From positions 30,899,936 through 30,963,935 of the forward strand of contig CM076191.1 in assembly GCA_038277395.1 (NCBI GenBank): a DNA stretch of 64,000 bases, written 5' to 3'. The DNA comes from Dryocosmus kuriphilus (Eukaryota; Arthropoda; Insecta; Hymenoptera; Cynipidae). The notes under the pieces are model-generated. The model was not told the DNA's origin. It did not search any database and worked only from the letters and a program-made list of their open reading frames with translations. The position numbers were made by a program, and so were the translations under genes. This document shows positions 10,235-22,170 of this stretch, piece after piece. Each line of letters opens with the position of its first letter. Position 1 is the first letter of the stretch.

Positions 10235-13200
10235 TCAGATTGGAACGTTCATCTGACTGACGATGATTTGCCTACATGTTGGGCATTCCTGTAATTCAGG
10301 TGCACATTCCTGACAACATACCATGTGCCTGCAGTCTATGAAGACTACCGATGGGCGAAAATCGTGGCAGCAAACACAGGTTCCATCTGCTCTGGGTTCG
10401 ATAACATCTAATGGCTGCACAGGATGATATGGCAAAGGATGTTCTGGTGGTGGTGGCACCATCCTGCGCTCCCAAGCCTCTTCCTCTACATGGTAAATAG
10501 ATTCGTCATCAGCTAAAAAAAATAATAAAATTATTGTCAGTATTCTTGTGTGGAAAATAAACGACGAATAAAAGGGACAAGTGTGGATACGTTTTTCTGA
10601 ACTTACATCCTAAACTAGCATTGCTGTCTTCATTCGAAAGCTGCATTAAACCGAGAGGTGGTTCCCAGGTTTCATCACAGCTTTCACCAATCATTTGCAC
10701 TGCTCTTGTTTGGCGAGTTCTGCGGCCACTTCCGCGTCGACTGCCACGTAGTCTTGCTCGTGGTCTTCCCCTTCCTGTGGATGAGCTCACAGGTTCCTGG
10801 ATTTCAACACGATCTGTAAAGGAAATATTAGATAGCATTAAACCATCTAAATTATAATAGTTTATTTTAAGTGAAAATTGTTTGGCTGAAAACTTACCGA
10901 ACGCATTAGATAAATCTTCAACCACGTGCAATGCTTCATGTTGTGTTTCCTCGTATCTCGTGTTTTGGGTTCCTTGACCACTTTCCCGTCGGCTGCTACG
11001 TGGTCTTCCTCGTGGTCTACCTCTTCCTCTGGACGTGGTAGCTTCTTGCCGTGGTTCCTCAGCACTATCATCAGCCAATTCTTCAGCTTCTTGGACGTTT
11101 GGAACGGATTCTTGATCTGGTTGCTCATCTCTCTCTTGATGAGTTCCTGTACCACTTTCACCTCGATTTATGAGCGGTTTTCCTCTGGGTCGACCCCTTC
11201 CTTTTCCCGCTTGACTGCCCAAGTTTCGTATTCCTCTTCGAACTATAAACACATAATTAGTAAAATATATATTTATGATATTTACATAAATATATATTAG
11301 GGTGGTCCTGCATTTACGCATTTAAATTTTTAATTAATTTTCACCCAAACTTACTGGAAGTGGCTGTAGTGCTTCGATTCCCGTAAAACGGAAGGGCTGG
11401 AGGACCTTGTTGAACCAGAAGTCCTGTATGCACTAGGGCAGGGTCAAGATCTTCGATCTCTGTAATTCGTAAAAAGTATTTTTTGTCAGCAACAAATTTG
11501 TAATAGCTTAAGCTTATTTCTTAGTTACTAAATCTTACCCAATTCCAAATCGTTGGCGATGAAAACACCACTTGTTCCGCAGGAGCAACGCACTAGGAAA
11601 TCTTGAAGTGGCAAAGCAAGGCTGCAAGTTTGAAGATATTAGTTCATTATTACGAACTTTATTGGGTGGTAAAGCGAGAGCAAAAATACTTCAGTAACAC
11701 CTATACTTACTTTGCACCAGTAAGGCGTCGCTGAGCATCTCGAATTGTCACATCGCGATCCCAGTAGCGGACTGATCTAGCACGTCGAGGACAAAGACCA
11801 TTTTTCAGTCGCTCCAGGTTGATATCTTCATCCTGGATCAATTTCACTAAATTCCCTGAAAGTATAGAAAAATACATTTTAAATACTAATGTTTGAAATT
11901 TTAAAAGTATGCAATTGGATAAACTAATATTTAAAACATATATTTACCCAAAAACACCCAAACATTTGGATTAATGCCTCCAAGTAGAACGAGGATGCAT
12001 CTGTGGAAGGATTCACATATATTATTAGTCCTTGAGCTGCAGCTGAAAACACGAAAACACTCACGATTTCTGCGATGGGGAGCCACTGTGTTTGCAGATA
12101 GTGTAAAAATTCAAGAACTCTCGGAAACTCAATCGCCATTTGGTCAGCAGTTTGGCTCAAAATTAGAATGCCTTCTTCAAAGCGATTAGCTGGCGCTAAA
12201 GCGAGAGACATAGTCATCCAGAGTATTAGTTTGGGAGCATTGTGCAACCCTAGGTTCATCCAACGTCTTCTAAGGTACTGTAAAAAGAAAGAATATTGTT
12301 AAACACACTGTGGAAATTAAAATGTAGGGATGTGAAACTTCGTTTCGGCGAAAAGGATTAGAAATTTTCATTTCTTTTTATATTACCGGAGTAAAGTGGA
12401 ACCAACAGCCTAACAGGATGGCATCCTCAAAAACTGGAGCGAAAAGCATTTATAGTGGCAGCTTCAAAATCACCCATTATGTATTGTACTTGATTTTGAT
12501 TTTGCAAAAGCTTTACAAAAATCAAGTTTAGCACAGCCTCGTACAGTGCTTGGGTGGGACAGTCACACAACACATAGATAGCAGCAAGACCTTGTAAAAT
12601 TTTATGAATGCCATCATCTTTTCTTATTTTCTTATTATGTTTTCAAGTAAAAAATATTCTTACCTTGTCAAGTACCAGAACGTGTATCGTGTACAGTTGG
12701 TAAATACGAGGATAGTTTGGCGTCACCTGTAGATCAGATTCCAATATTATATTTAAAATGATTTTTGATACATTTCACTTTATTATTTTGCTTTCATCTG
12801 AAAAATTTATATTTACCTTGAAAGTGCCATCAGTAAATATTTGAATAGCTTCTTTTAGCACTTCCAACATTTTGTCACTGGAAAAAACGAGCCCAATAGA
12901 ACCATCAGATCCTTGAGCTATTTCTCGATATATGGCTCTTGTTTGTTCATAATCCTTCAAGTGATCTGTCAGCTCTTCAAGGCTTTGAGGCACCTGAGGC
13001 TGAGCCCTTCTTCGTGCACTAATCATGGCCGATTTGACATTCTAGAATGTTAAAGTCGAGACAGCCTCTGGCTTACTAAAATATGAAAGACAGCTTTATA
13101 AATATATATCAGTGATAGAAAAATAATAGAAATAGAGATACTTAAATAAAGAACATATGTTCCGCATACATCGTTGAAAATGTCTAGCAAATTTTCGTTG

Positions 13201-13376
13201 GTATGCTCAGATCTTTGCTTCATTTCCAGCTTCATAAGCAGCTTGTCGAGAATAAAGGGATCTGGTTCATGACCTCGATGTGGCTCATATACTTCCGGAA
13301 CATCATTTTCTCCGCCCCGCCATGACACTTTGCCAGGACATCTTGATGGGCCCGTTCGAAGGGCACAACGATATAT
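10235..13376 (-). CDS. MULE-type transposase-derived protein with AT-hooks and C-terminal RING finger (spliced, possibly decayed)
   Basis: Eleven exon segments are supported by reading frame and gt/ag borders: 13376-13170, 13041-12817, 12726-12664, about 12590-12387, 12277-11948, 11855-11711, 11631-11539, 11459-11355, 11242-10898, 10813-10607 and 10513-10235. The first carries a FLYWCH-like end (YRCALRTGPSRCPG). The next ones carry the MULE core: IQIFTDGTFK, YPRIYQLYTIH, YIMGDFEAA, GCWFHFTP and YLRRRWMNLGL. Then come a CSCG segment, three AT-hooks (GRGRPRGK, GRGRPRGR, GRGRPRAR) in Arg/Gly/Glu-rich linkers, and a C3HC4 RING (CVCC, CRHMVCCQEC, CPTC) of the IAP/MUL1 style ending at the stop. Phases agree across the last six exons. 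Problems: a 1-nt shift near 12430 and a phase mismatch at the 11948/11855 junction. The splice into the fourth segment is also unclear, and there is no start codon upstream. The MULE core is therefore probably inactive, while the AT-hook/RING half looks intact. It is either a transposon gene or a domesticated one; no MULE TIRs are seen. Confidence 0.7.
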
Positions 13377-13479
13377 GTATGTTTTGTGTTAATTTATCTA
13401 AATGATAAGATTAATTCTTATAGACGTACTTGAAGGAGTTTTTGTACTTCCCTAAAGTATAATATGATTAATCAAAGGG

Positions 13480-13930
13480 GTACCTCCTCGACCCCAGAAG
13501 ACATTGGGATGGGTTAGCGGTACAATTTCAAGTATTTCTGTGACCAGTCACACGAATGCCTCTTCGCTCTCCGCATAGTACTGGAAAAGGGTATGGGGTG
13601 AGACTTCAAGTATTTCTGTGACCATTCACAGGGATGCATTCACGCTCCTGAAAATTACTGAAAAGGGTTGGTATGTGACTTATAGTATTCACCTGACAAT
13701 CAAACCTAACTTTAATGTGTCCTGACCCCTGTGACTGGTCACAGAAATACTTGAAGTCGCACCTCTAATCCTTTCCAGTGTATTGTGGAGGGCGGGAAAG
13801 CATCCATGTGACTGGCAACAGAAATACTTGAAGTCGCACCCCTAACACTTTCCAATGTTTCATGGGGTTGGGGAGGAGCCCCTGTGATTAATCACAAGAA
13901 TATCTCAAGTCACACACCTAAATCTTTTCG
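13480..13930. repeat. Array with an internal switch of orientation, core CTGTGACTGGTCACAG
   Basis: About five ~100-bp units share CAAGTATTTCTGTGACC. The first two read forward and the last three are inverted (GGTCACAGAAATACTTG), so the array can fold back on itself. Each unit also has a local palindrome around GTGACYRGTCAC. No coding signal. Confidence 0.7.
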
Positions 13931-14500
13931 TTTTCGGAACTTTACGCCAGAGATACCATACAGCTACACTACATAAGTGCTCACTTGTTTTTACTCGAAA
14001 ACTAATACTCTTACAAAAAAATTGTATAGAATATAAATAATGTATTTTTATGCTTAGAACTTTTTTTAAAAGCTTTTTTCAGTCAGATCAGAAGTTTTTA
14101 AAATAGAAGCGAAAAGCTTTTTTTAAAAAAGTTTTTTGGGCTTTTGAGCTTGAAAATATAATTTGCGCCAATTTTCACTACCTACCATATTCATAATCAG
14201 CGCCTCAAAATACATTAGTATAGATAGTTTCAAGAAAGTTGGAGGTAACCGCTTTTCGGAAGTTTACTTGAAGTAACGTAATTTTTAACGTTTTTGAAAT
14301 GATTCAAGCTTGAAGGTTTAAAATTTAAAATTCTATAATTTTCGTATCTGAAAACAAGAGGGGAATTCTAAATTCCTTGAATTCAGGATTAAGGAAGGGT
14401 TAAAAAAAAGGAAGGAAGAATAAGAAATTGACTTTTTTTTTTTTTTCCGCTCTTTTTAGAGTTTTGTAGTCCCGGGTAGAAACCCTTATACTTTTGCTTG
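13931..14500. other. No gene recognised
   Basis: AT-rich sequence with poly-T and poly-A tracts and no supported feature. Confidence 0.4.
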
Positions 14501-14518
14501 GGTTTCCGTTCGTCCGTC

Positions 14519-15400
14519 CGTTCGTCGTATCGTTGCTAAGGGTTTTTAATGACCGTTGCTAGGAAATGCCATTGACCGATGTATTGCTAAGGATAGCTAT
14601 TGACCGTTGCTAAGACTTTTTATTGGCCGTTGCTAAGGGTTTTTTTAGCGATTGCTAGGGTATGTTATTGACGAAGGGTTTGTTTCCCTCTTTTTAGAGT
14701 TTCATAACCTCGGGATACCATTAACCGATGCGTTGCCAAGGGTTTTGTTATCGACCGTTTCTAAGGGTTATTATTGACCGTTGCTAAGGCTTATTATTGA
14801 CTGTTGGTCGGGGATGTTTGTGGCCGTTACTGAGGGTTGTTATTGAACATTATTAGGAGATGTTATTGACCGTTGATAAGGGTTGTTATTGACCGTTTCT
14901 AAGGGTTGTTATTCACCAATTCTAAGGGTTGTTATTGACCGATTCTGAGGGTTGCAATCGACCGATGCTAAGAGTTGTTATGGACTGATTCTACGGATTG
15001 TTACTGACCGATGTTAATGGCTGTTATTGGCTTTTGCTTGTGGATGTTATAGACGTTGCTAAGGATTTGGTATTGGCTTTAGCTGTGGAATGTTATAGAA
15101 CGTTGCTATGGGTTGTTATTGAACATTGCTAAGGGTTGTTATTGGACGTTGTTAAGGGTTGTTAGTGACCTTTTCTAGGGAATGTTATTGAAAGTTGCTA
15201 AGGGTTGTTTTTACCATTGATAGGGAATGTTATTGGCCGCGTTGCTAAAGGTTGATATTGACTATTCCTAAGGTTATTATTGGCCGTTGCTAAGGGTTGT
15301 TATTGACCGTCGCTGGGGAATGTTAGTGAAAATTTCTAAGAGTTGTTTTTTACTGTTGATAGGGGATGTTATTAGCCATTGATAAGGGTTGTTATTAACC
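14519..15400. repeat. Minisatellite, ~27-30-bp unit TTATTGACCGTTGCTAAGGG
   Basis: Roughly 30 degenerate tandem copies of a unit containing TTATTGACCGTTGCTAAGGG, with variable length between units. No coding signal. Confidence 0.85.
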
Positions 15401-15836
15401 CTTAGGGAAAAATTTTTGAAGTGAAAGGAAAATATAAAAGTTAAACATTTTGAATACTATATTTAAATATGGTACGAAACATTTCTTTTAGACGTATATC
15501 ACCAACTCTGAATAATTTTTTCTATATGGTTATACATTTGTCTCTTATGAGCCGAAAGCAATGATGGTTCTAAACATAATTTTCTCGGTTGAACCTTCTT
15601 GTGTAATTTATTACACAAAATTACTTTATTAGAGACCGTATTTCTAAATATCTTTCTTAAAAAAGAAATGCTTTTATTTGTAGTTTAGTCTTAAAAATAT
15701 CTACTTGTAATGAAAACTATTAAAGTTTTAAAGCTTTGCTTTCTTTAATTTGAATGACTGGGAATATGGACTGCAAACCGTTTGCTTGAAAATCACCAAG
15801 AATTTTTTCTTTGACTTTAGGGGCCATTCATTAATT

Positions 15837-16408
15837 CTGAACAACAAAATATGACCTATGTGGGGTTGGGATGAGACATATCATTTCCATGGTAGTTTTC
15901 TGTGCTGAATCCAAATCTGACCTCCGTTTTTTTTCTCCATCATGACAAGTTTTTGAGATTTTGTGAGTTAAACATTTTTTCAAAAAATCACAAATCGTGT
16001 GATAAAAGGGTGAAAAAAATTTTTTCCGCACAAAGCGAGACATGATTTCGATGTATTTTTGAACGCAGAATCCACTGGTTTTTTTATTTTTTCGATATCT
16101 CATATAGTTTTTGAGATAATTTAAAAAAAAACAAAAAAAAAAAACACGAAAAAAAATGGTTTTACGAAAATCCTTATATTAAAGTGAATAAATTTTATTT
16201 TTTAGTCACTCTGGTGTCATTCTCTTCGTTTATTGATGCAGAAAAAATTGCGAAAAAGTTTACAGTTTCAGCTGTAACGGTTCGAAAGATACAAGGCAGA
16301 GAACTTGTCTCTTTCTAAAGAGTTGCCAATTTGACGGTTTACAAGTAGTCGAGGCGAATCATTGTACTGTTTCTAATATCTCATTGCAATAATATCTTTA
16401 ATATTTGC
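15837..16408 (+). repeat. Left TIR of long-TIR transposon copy 2
   Basis: 572 bp, almost identical in reverse complement to 18388-18960. The inner edge is at ATATCTTTAATATTTGC. Confidence 0.9.
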
Positions 16409-16685
16409 TATATTCACAATATTCACAGAGCTTCGTTTGGAAGAAAACTGTTCATGGCACATGCGCGTCTCCCCTCCACTTCTCTCCCCTCCATTATCAT
16501 ACTACTCTTGTTCATATCGCGCTATTCGTGCTCCGCGCTATCCGATCTTCATTTGATGCTAGCCCTCTGTGGAGTCACAACGTATGCTATCATTGTACCT
16601 GCTATAGAACTTGAACTATTTCTATTTAATTCCAATATATTTGCGCTAAGCTTTTATTCAGAGCTCAGTTTGCAACGATTGCAAA

Positions 16686-18325
16686 ATGCAGAACAGCTGC
16701 AAAAATCATCCCGATAGCTTTTGCTACGTTTGCGGTATTTTCATCCCACCTAAAATGAGACAAAACATTTCTCCTACAATGCGAGAAGGCTACGAAATAT
16801 ATTTTCAGATTAAGCCCGATAATGGAGAAAAAAGTTGGATACCCAACAGCTGCTGTAAAACTTGTGCTAATAAATTATGGTCAGTACAACGAGGAGACTT
16901 TGATCGACTTTTTAAATTCACTTTTCCTACTTTTTGGAGAGAACCTCAAAACCATATCGATGATTGTTATTTTTGTTTAACAGAAGTAAAAGGCTACTCA
17001 TCACAATGCAAGAACAGCACTATTTACCCTAATATTCCTTCCGTGACAAAAGCTGCTTATGACTATAACGATTCTTTACCAGGCAATTCTGTAAACGAAA
17101 AAGCAGAAGAAATCAATGCTGATGAAAATCAAATCGTAAAATGTAAATCGACCAGCAACTTGCCAGAATTATTCGACCAGAAAGAATTAAATGATTTGAT
17201 AAGGGACCTAAATTTATCGAAAAATCAAGCTGAAATCTTAGGCTCTAGGCTCAAAGAAAAAAATTTATTAAAAAAAGATGTAAAAATTACTTACAGAAAT
17301 CGAGATAAAAATTTAAATATATTTTTTTCCAATCAAGATACTCTCATCTATTGTACCGATGTAGATAGTCTTATTAAGAGCCTTGGTCATGAACACCAGC
17401 CAGAGAATTGGCGCTTATTCATTGAGCAAATAAACACAGTTTGAAAGGTGTTCTCTTGCATAATGGAAATGAATATCCATCAATACCCATCGCTCATGCC
17501 ACCAATATGAAAGAGTGCTATGCTGTTATGGAATTATTACTTGAAAAAATAAATTACAAATCACATCAGTGGTCTATCTGTGGTGATTTCAAAGTAATAG
17601 GTATTCTTCTCGGATTGCAATCTGGCTACACAAAATTTTGTTGCTTTCTATGCACCTGGGACAGCAGAGCACGAGACCAACATTATAATGTTAAAGTTTG
17701 GCCAGCCAGAAAGACGTTAGAACCAGGAAAAATGAACGTTGCTCAAAAACCATTGGTTGATCGTGAAAAAATATTACTACCACCATTACATTTAAAGCTC
17801 GGCATCGTAAAAAACTTTATCAAAGCAATGGATAAAAATGGGGAAGGTCATCGTTTCTTGAAAAGAAAATTCCCTAAGCTTAGTGAAGCTAAAATCAAGG
17901 AAGGAGTTTTTCAGGGACCCCAAATCCGACAACTAATGTTGGATTGTGATTTCGAAACAACCTTGACTGACCTTGAGAGAAAAACTTGGTTGTCAGTAAA
18001 AGCTGTCATAAACAATTTCTTGGGGAACACAAAATCCAGAAAGTACAAACACCTGATAAACACTATGCTGCAGAACTTCAAGGAATTGAAAGTGAACATG
18101 TCACTAAAGATTCACATTCTTCACTCGCACTTGGACTTCTTCCCAGAGAATTTAGGGGCAGTCAGTGATGAACACGGGGAACGGTTTCATCAAGACATCG
18201 CTGAAATCGAAAACAGATACCAAGGAAAGTGGAGTGTGAACGCTTTAGCAGACTACTGCTGGAGGCTCATGACTGATGAACCAAATGCTCATCACCGTCG
18301 AGCATGCAAAAGAAAAAGTTTCTAG
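16686..18325 (+). pseudogene. Putative transposase of long-TIR transposon copy 2 (single frameshift)
   Basis: Two abutting frames, 16686-17444 (252 aa) and 17441-18325, form one protein of about 545 aa broken by a 1-nt shift near 17428. The N-terminal ~110 residues hold four Cys pairs (FCYVCG, SCCKTCAN, DCYFCL) and PTFWREP, a likely zinc-binding module. A charged middle follows. The C-terminal half holds WSICGDFK, GLQSGYTKFCCFLCTWDSR, LPPLHLKLG, FLGN and then HLDFFPENLGAVSDEHGER, FHQD and YQGKWS. Conserved Asp, CxxC and Glu/His residues fit an RNase H-like (DDE) transposase, but I recognise it only as a widespread uncharacterised arthropod transposon protein. With one break and near-identical TIRs, this insertion is recent. 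A programmed shift is possible but unsupported. Confidence 0.8.
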
Positions 18326-18387
18326 GGAGTAGTAGCAGCTTATAAATATATTTTTTAAATCATTGAATTATTATTATTATTGTTATT

Positions 18388-18960
18388 GCAAATATTAAAG
18401 ATATTAATGCAATGAGATATTAGAAGAAAAGTACAATGATTCGCCTCGAGTACTTGTAAACCGTCAAATTGGCAACTCTTTAGAAAGAGACAAGTTCTCT
18501 GTCTTGTATCTTTCGAACCGTTACAGCAGGAACTGTAAACTTTTTCGCAATTTTTTCTGCATCAATAAACGAAGAGAATGACACCAGAGTGACTAAAAAA
18601 TAAAATTTATTCACTTAAATATAAGGATTTTCGTAAAACCATTTTTTTCCGTGTTTTTTTTTTTTGTTTTTTTTTTTAAATTATCTCAAAAACTATATGA
18701 GATATCGAAAAAACAAAAAAACCAGTGGATTCTGCGTTCAAAAATACATCGAAATCATGTCTCGCTTTGTGCGGAAAAAATTTTTTTCACCCTTTTATCA
18801 CACGATTTGTGATTTTTTGAAAAAATTTTTAACTCACAAAATCTCAAAAACTTGACATGATGGAGAAAAACGGAGGTCAGATTTGGATTTAGCACAGAAA
18901 ACTACCATGGAAATGATATGCCTCATCCCAACCCCACATAGGTCATATTTTGTTGTTCAG
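18388..18960 (-). repeat. Right TIR of long-TIR transposon copy 2
   Basis: Partner of 15837-16408. Short open frames inside (for example 18664-18855) mirror the one at 15831-16103 and are not genes. Confidence 0.9.
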
Positions 18961-19581
18961 CGATTACTTAAGGGTCCCGAGGGTGAGGGGGTGTTTCAAA
19001 AATTTCTGCATGATCTTACATGGGGGGGGGGGGGTGGGTGAAACCATTCTTACGTAATATTTTATTACGTTAATTTTTTCAATTCAAACGACCACAATAG
19101 CATATAACTCTACTCAAACGACCCATTTTACGATTTTGAAAATCCCGCTTTTAATAGTTCTTGTGCTCCCATTTACTCTATGACTGATTTCCTTTAAGAT
19201 TGTTTCAAATCTAGTCGTTCATAATATATTAAGCATATTATTCCTAGTTTGTAGTTTTTTGGCTAATTTGTTTTCTTAGATTATTTCAAATCTTACCTTT
19301 CATTATATTATAATTATGCGTATTAAATACACATTTTCCAAAGACTAATAATTATTTTTCAAAAAATAAAAATCTTTTATTCGTGTCAAATAATAAAGTG
19401 TTTAGTATAATTGAACCTTTTGTAACGATATTTAACTATTCAACACATTTTAGGGGAACTCTAGGTGAAATCTTACATAAAAAGGGGGAGAGGGGGTTCG
19501 AGAAATCTTATGTGTCCTTACATGGGGGTGGGGGCGTCGAAAATGGTCAAAACCGCCCTTACGTAATTAATGAATGGCCCC

Positions 19582-21060
19582 GTAGTGGGCACCATCCTGA
19601 ATGAGATTCATCAGTACCTAAATTAGAAACTTATGTAGAATTTTCCACTGCGGTAAACAAGGAAACAAAGCAAAACGCATTTATAGGAAGGTAAAGAAAT
19701 GAAGCACTGAAAATAATAATTAATCAAAGCCTTCAAGATCCAGATCCGGATCCGGATATACTTGATATCAGTGAATAGACAGATTCTAGAGTCTCTATAG
19801 GATTTTGTCTCTGTAATCCATTTTACAATCCGCCCCTATCAATAGAGAAGCGCATCTAGATCTTTCTCCTCTTACACACTATCCCATCCTCTCCGGAGTG
19901 TCCCTTTCCTCGTGAATCGGGCTTTACTGAAACCCACAAACCGAATCCAAAGGACTTTCGTCGACGACAATATAATGAGATCAGGATCGTGCGGAATCTG
20001 TGTCCCGCTCGAGTCGGCCGCAGTCGATCGAATTATCTACCTGACCGGTCGGGTGAGTGCGGTTCCAAGATACAGGGTAGAAACAGAAATCGAAGAAAAG
20101 GACGAGAGGCGAGGGCTTTCGGAAAATGCGAAAGGGAAGACAGCCAGTGGCCACACGCAGAAAACACCTTCTAACGAAATAAATAGAAGAGGGAAGACAG
20201 GAAATAACTTGGACACTGTAATCGGAAAGCGATTTTACCATCAATGTCCTGCACGAATGCAGTTTTCGTAGAAAATAATAAAAATATAGACATGCAATCC
20301 TAGGAGAAGCTTGGCTGGTTGTTATAATGAAAGAAAAGAGGGTGAAAAAATAATGGTAATAATGCAAAAATAAGGAGAGGATTTTTATCAAAAAGAAAGG
20401 ATAAAAAAGGTTTGAAAAAAAAAAGGTGTTGAAAAATGAATTATGGTACAAACAGTAATATTTTCTTCGCGACACTCGCGCTATACACTGGATATTGATT
20501 GCAGTTCGAGTTTAAATTATGTTAGTGCAAAATATCCAAAGTTATTATTTTAAACCATTTTTTCACAAAATGTTGAACTCGTAGCAAGGTATCAAAAATA
20601 CGCAAGAGAGATGCATTGTTTTCAAAAAATATTTCTTATTCGGACAAATTCCGTGGAAAGAGGATGCTTTTGAAAAGGAACAAAGAACTTAAAAAATTTG
20701 AATGAATAACTGCGATCTTTTAGGATTCTACTTAAAAGATATCAAATTCAACAGTAAGAAAATTGAAAAGGAAAATTTTTTGAAGAAGGTACGAATAGTT
20801 GAAAAAATGATGAGGGTTTGATAAAAAATTACAATTGTGTTAAATATTGTGCAAGACTTTTGCTCTATTTTGCACAAAAAGAGTTTGTGAAAAAATCAAA
20901 ATTTGAGCCAAAATTACCAAAAAATATGTTTATTGGGCCAGAAACGCAATTTTATTATTTGCAAAGAACAAAAAATGGGATGGACATCAAAAGAGAGGCT
21001 TTAACAAACATATTCTCATCACGTACTGTCTCGCGCTTCGCACTCAAATAAAGTTTGTTC
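19582..21060. other. GC-richer exon-like block, otherwise no gene
   Basis: Around 19850-20275 the base composition rises and a 119-aa plus-strand frame (19912-20271) is open. At about 20053 CGG|GTGAGTG looks like a good splice donor, so the block could be a first exon or promoter of a cellular gene. No domain is recognisable and no partner exon is seen. The rest is AT-rich. Confidence 0.35.
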
Positions 21061-22170
21061 AAAACGTGACATTTTTTTTGCAGTTTGGGTGAAAATAACA
21101 TTTTTTTATTTTTAGTAACATTTTCCACGATTAAAACAAAAACTATATGTGTTATAACAAAAAGTATAAAGGAAATTTGTAAATATTTTTGAAATAAATA
21201 ACTCCGCTTCTTAAAATTTTTTTCGTATTTGGTACAGTTTGGTAGAATTCTTCATTTTTGTTAATAACATTGTCGACCATTAAAACGAAAAATATGCCTA
21301 TTATCAAAGAGTATTATATAGAAAATTTGTGGAAATTTTTTAGATAAACAACCTTGCTTTTTAACACTTTTTTCGTATCTCGCATAGTTTTGCTGAAAAG
21401 TGTATTTCTTTATATTTAATAACATTTCTCACGAATAACTAAAAAAATATGCGTCTTATAAAAAAATGATAAGAAGCAAATTTGTAGATCCTTTTGAGAT
21501 GAACAACTTTGCTTTTTAACATTTTTTCGTATATCGCATAGTTTTGGCGGAAAATGAAATGCTTGATTTTTGAAAAGCGTTTTCGATGGATAAAATCAGA
21601 ACCTTTGATAAAAAAATGCTTTTAGGCTTTAAAAATGTGTGCTAAAGCGCAATCCAATTCGATTAGTCTTTCGAAAGTTATCCGGTATACAGACGACGCC
21701 GACGACGACAACGACGACAGACGATACCATCGCAAAATAATGTAATAAAAAATTCACGTGTTGGATATGCTTTAATCGAGTGCCAAGCGCGAGAAACGTA
21801 AATAGAATGCGTGCCTGCATATCGGCAGATTTTTTGATACTAACTTTTAAAAACTTTTTTATTAACTTTTTAATAACGTTTTTCACAATTAAAATAAATT
21901 CTAGAGGTCTTATCAAAAAACTATGCATTATATCAAAAAATGGGGTAGAGCAAATTTGTAGATGTTTTTGAGATAAACAACTTTGCTTCTTAACATTTTT
22001 TTCGTATCTCGCATGGTTTTGCTGAAAAGTGGATTTTTAAAATATTTAATAATATTTTTTATGAATAAATTAAAAGCTATGCGTCTTATAAAAAAATTAT
22101 TATAAGCAAATTTGTAGATCTTCTTAAGATGAACAACTTTTCTTCTTAATATTTTTACATTCTCGTTCAT
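21060..22170. repeat. Degenerate, rearranged copies of the hairpin-rich repeat
   Basis: Several ~160-bp units with TTTTTCGTATCTCGCATAG and AAATTTGTAGAT recur. A GACGACGACAACG tract (21694-21722) and a right-type end (ATATCGGCAGATTTTTT, about 21819-21835) are recognisable. Orientation changes within the block. No gene. Confidence 0.6.

Larger units (their letters stand above)
15837..18960 (+). mobile_element. Long-TIR DNA transposon, copy 2
   Basis: 3,124 bp, with TIRs 15837-16408 and 18388-18960 starting CTGAACAACAAAATATGACC, and one plus-strand gene between them. It is the best-preserved of three copies in the window: the two TIRs are nearly identical, and one reading-frame break is seen in the gene. 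It sits inside an older MITE. The TIRs share with the other copies the subterminal motif CTGAATCCAAATCTGACCTC. A target-site duplication is not obvious. Confidence 0.88.
15820..19581. mobile_element. MITE with GGGGCCATTCATTAATT ends, split by the transposon at 15837-18960
   Basis: GGGGCCATTCATTAATT at 15820-15836 is the exact reverse complement of 19565-19581. Removing the 3.1-kb transposon leaves a MITE of about 640 bp (15820-15836 plus 18961-19581). It contains G-rich tracts (about 19022-19034) and the repeated phrase TTACATGGGGG. No target duplication was found. Confidence 0.65.

Noticed and set aside
15829..18970. TTAA target duplication for the long-TIR transposon
   Set aside because: TTAA occurs near both ends (15831, 18969) but not at equal distance from the termini, and copy 1 lacks it.
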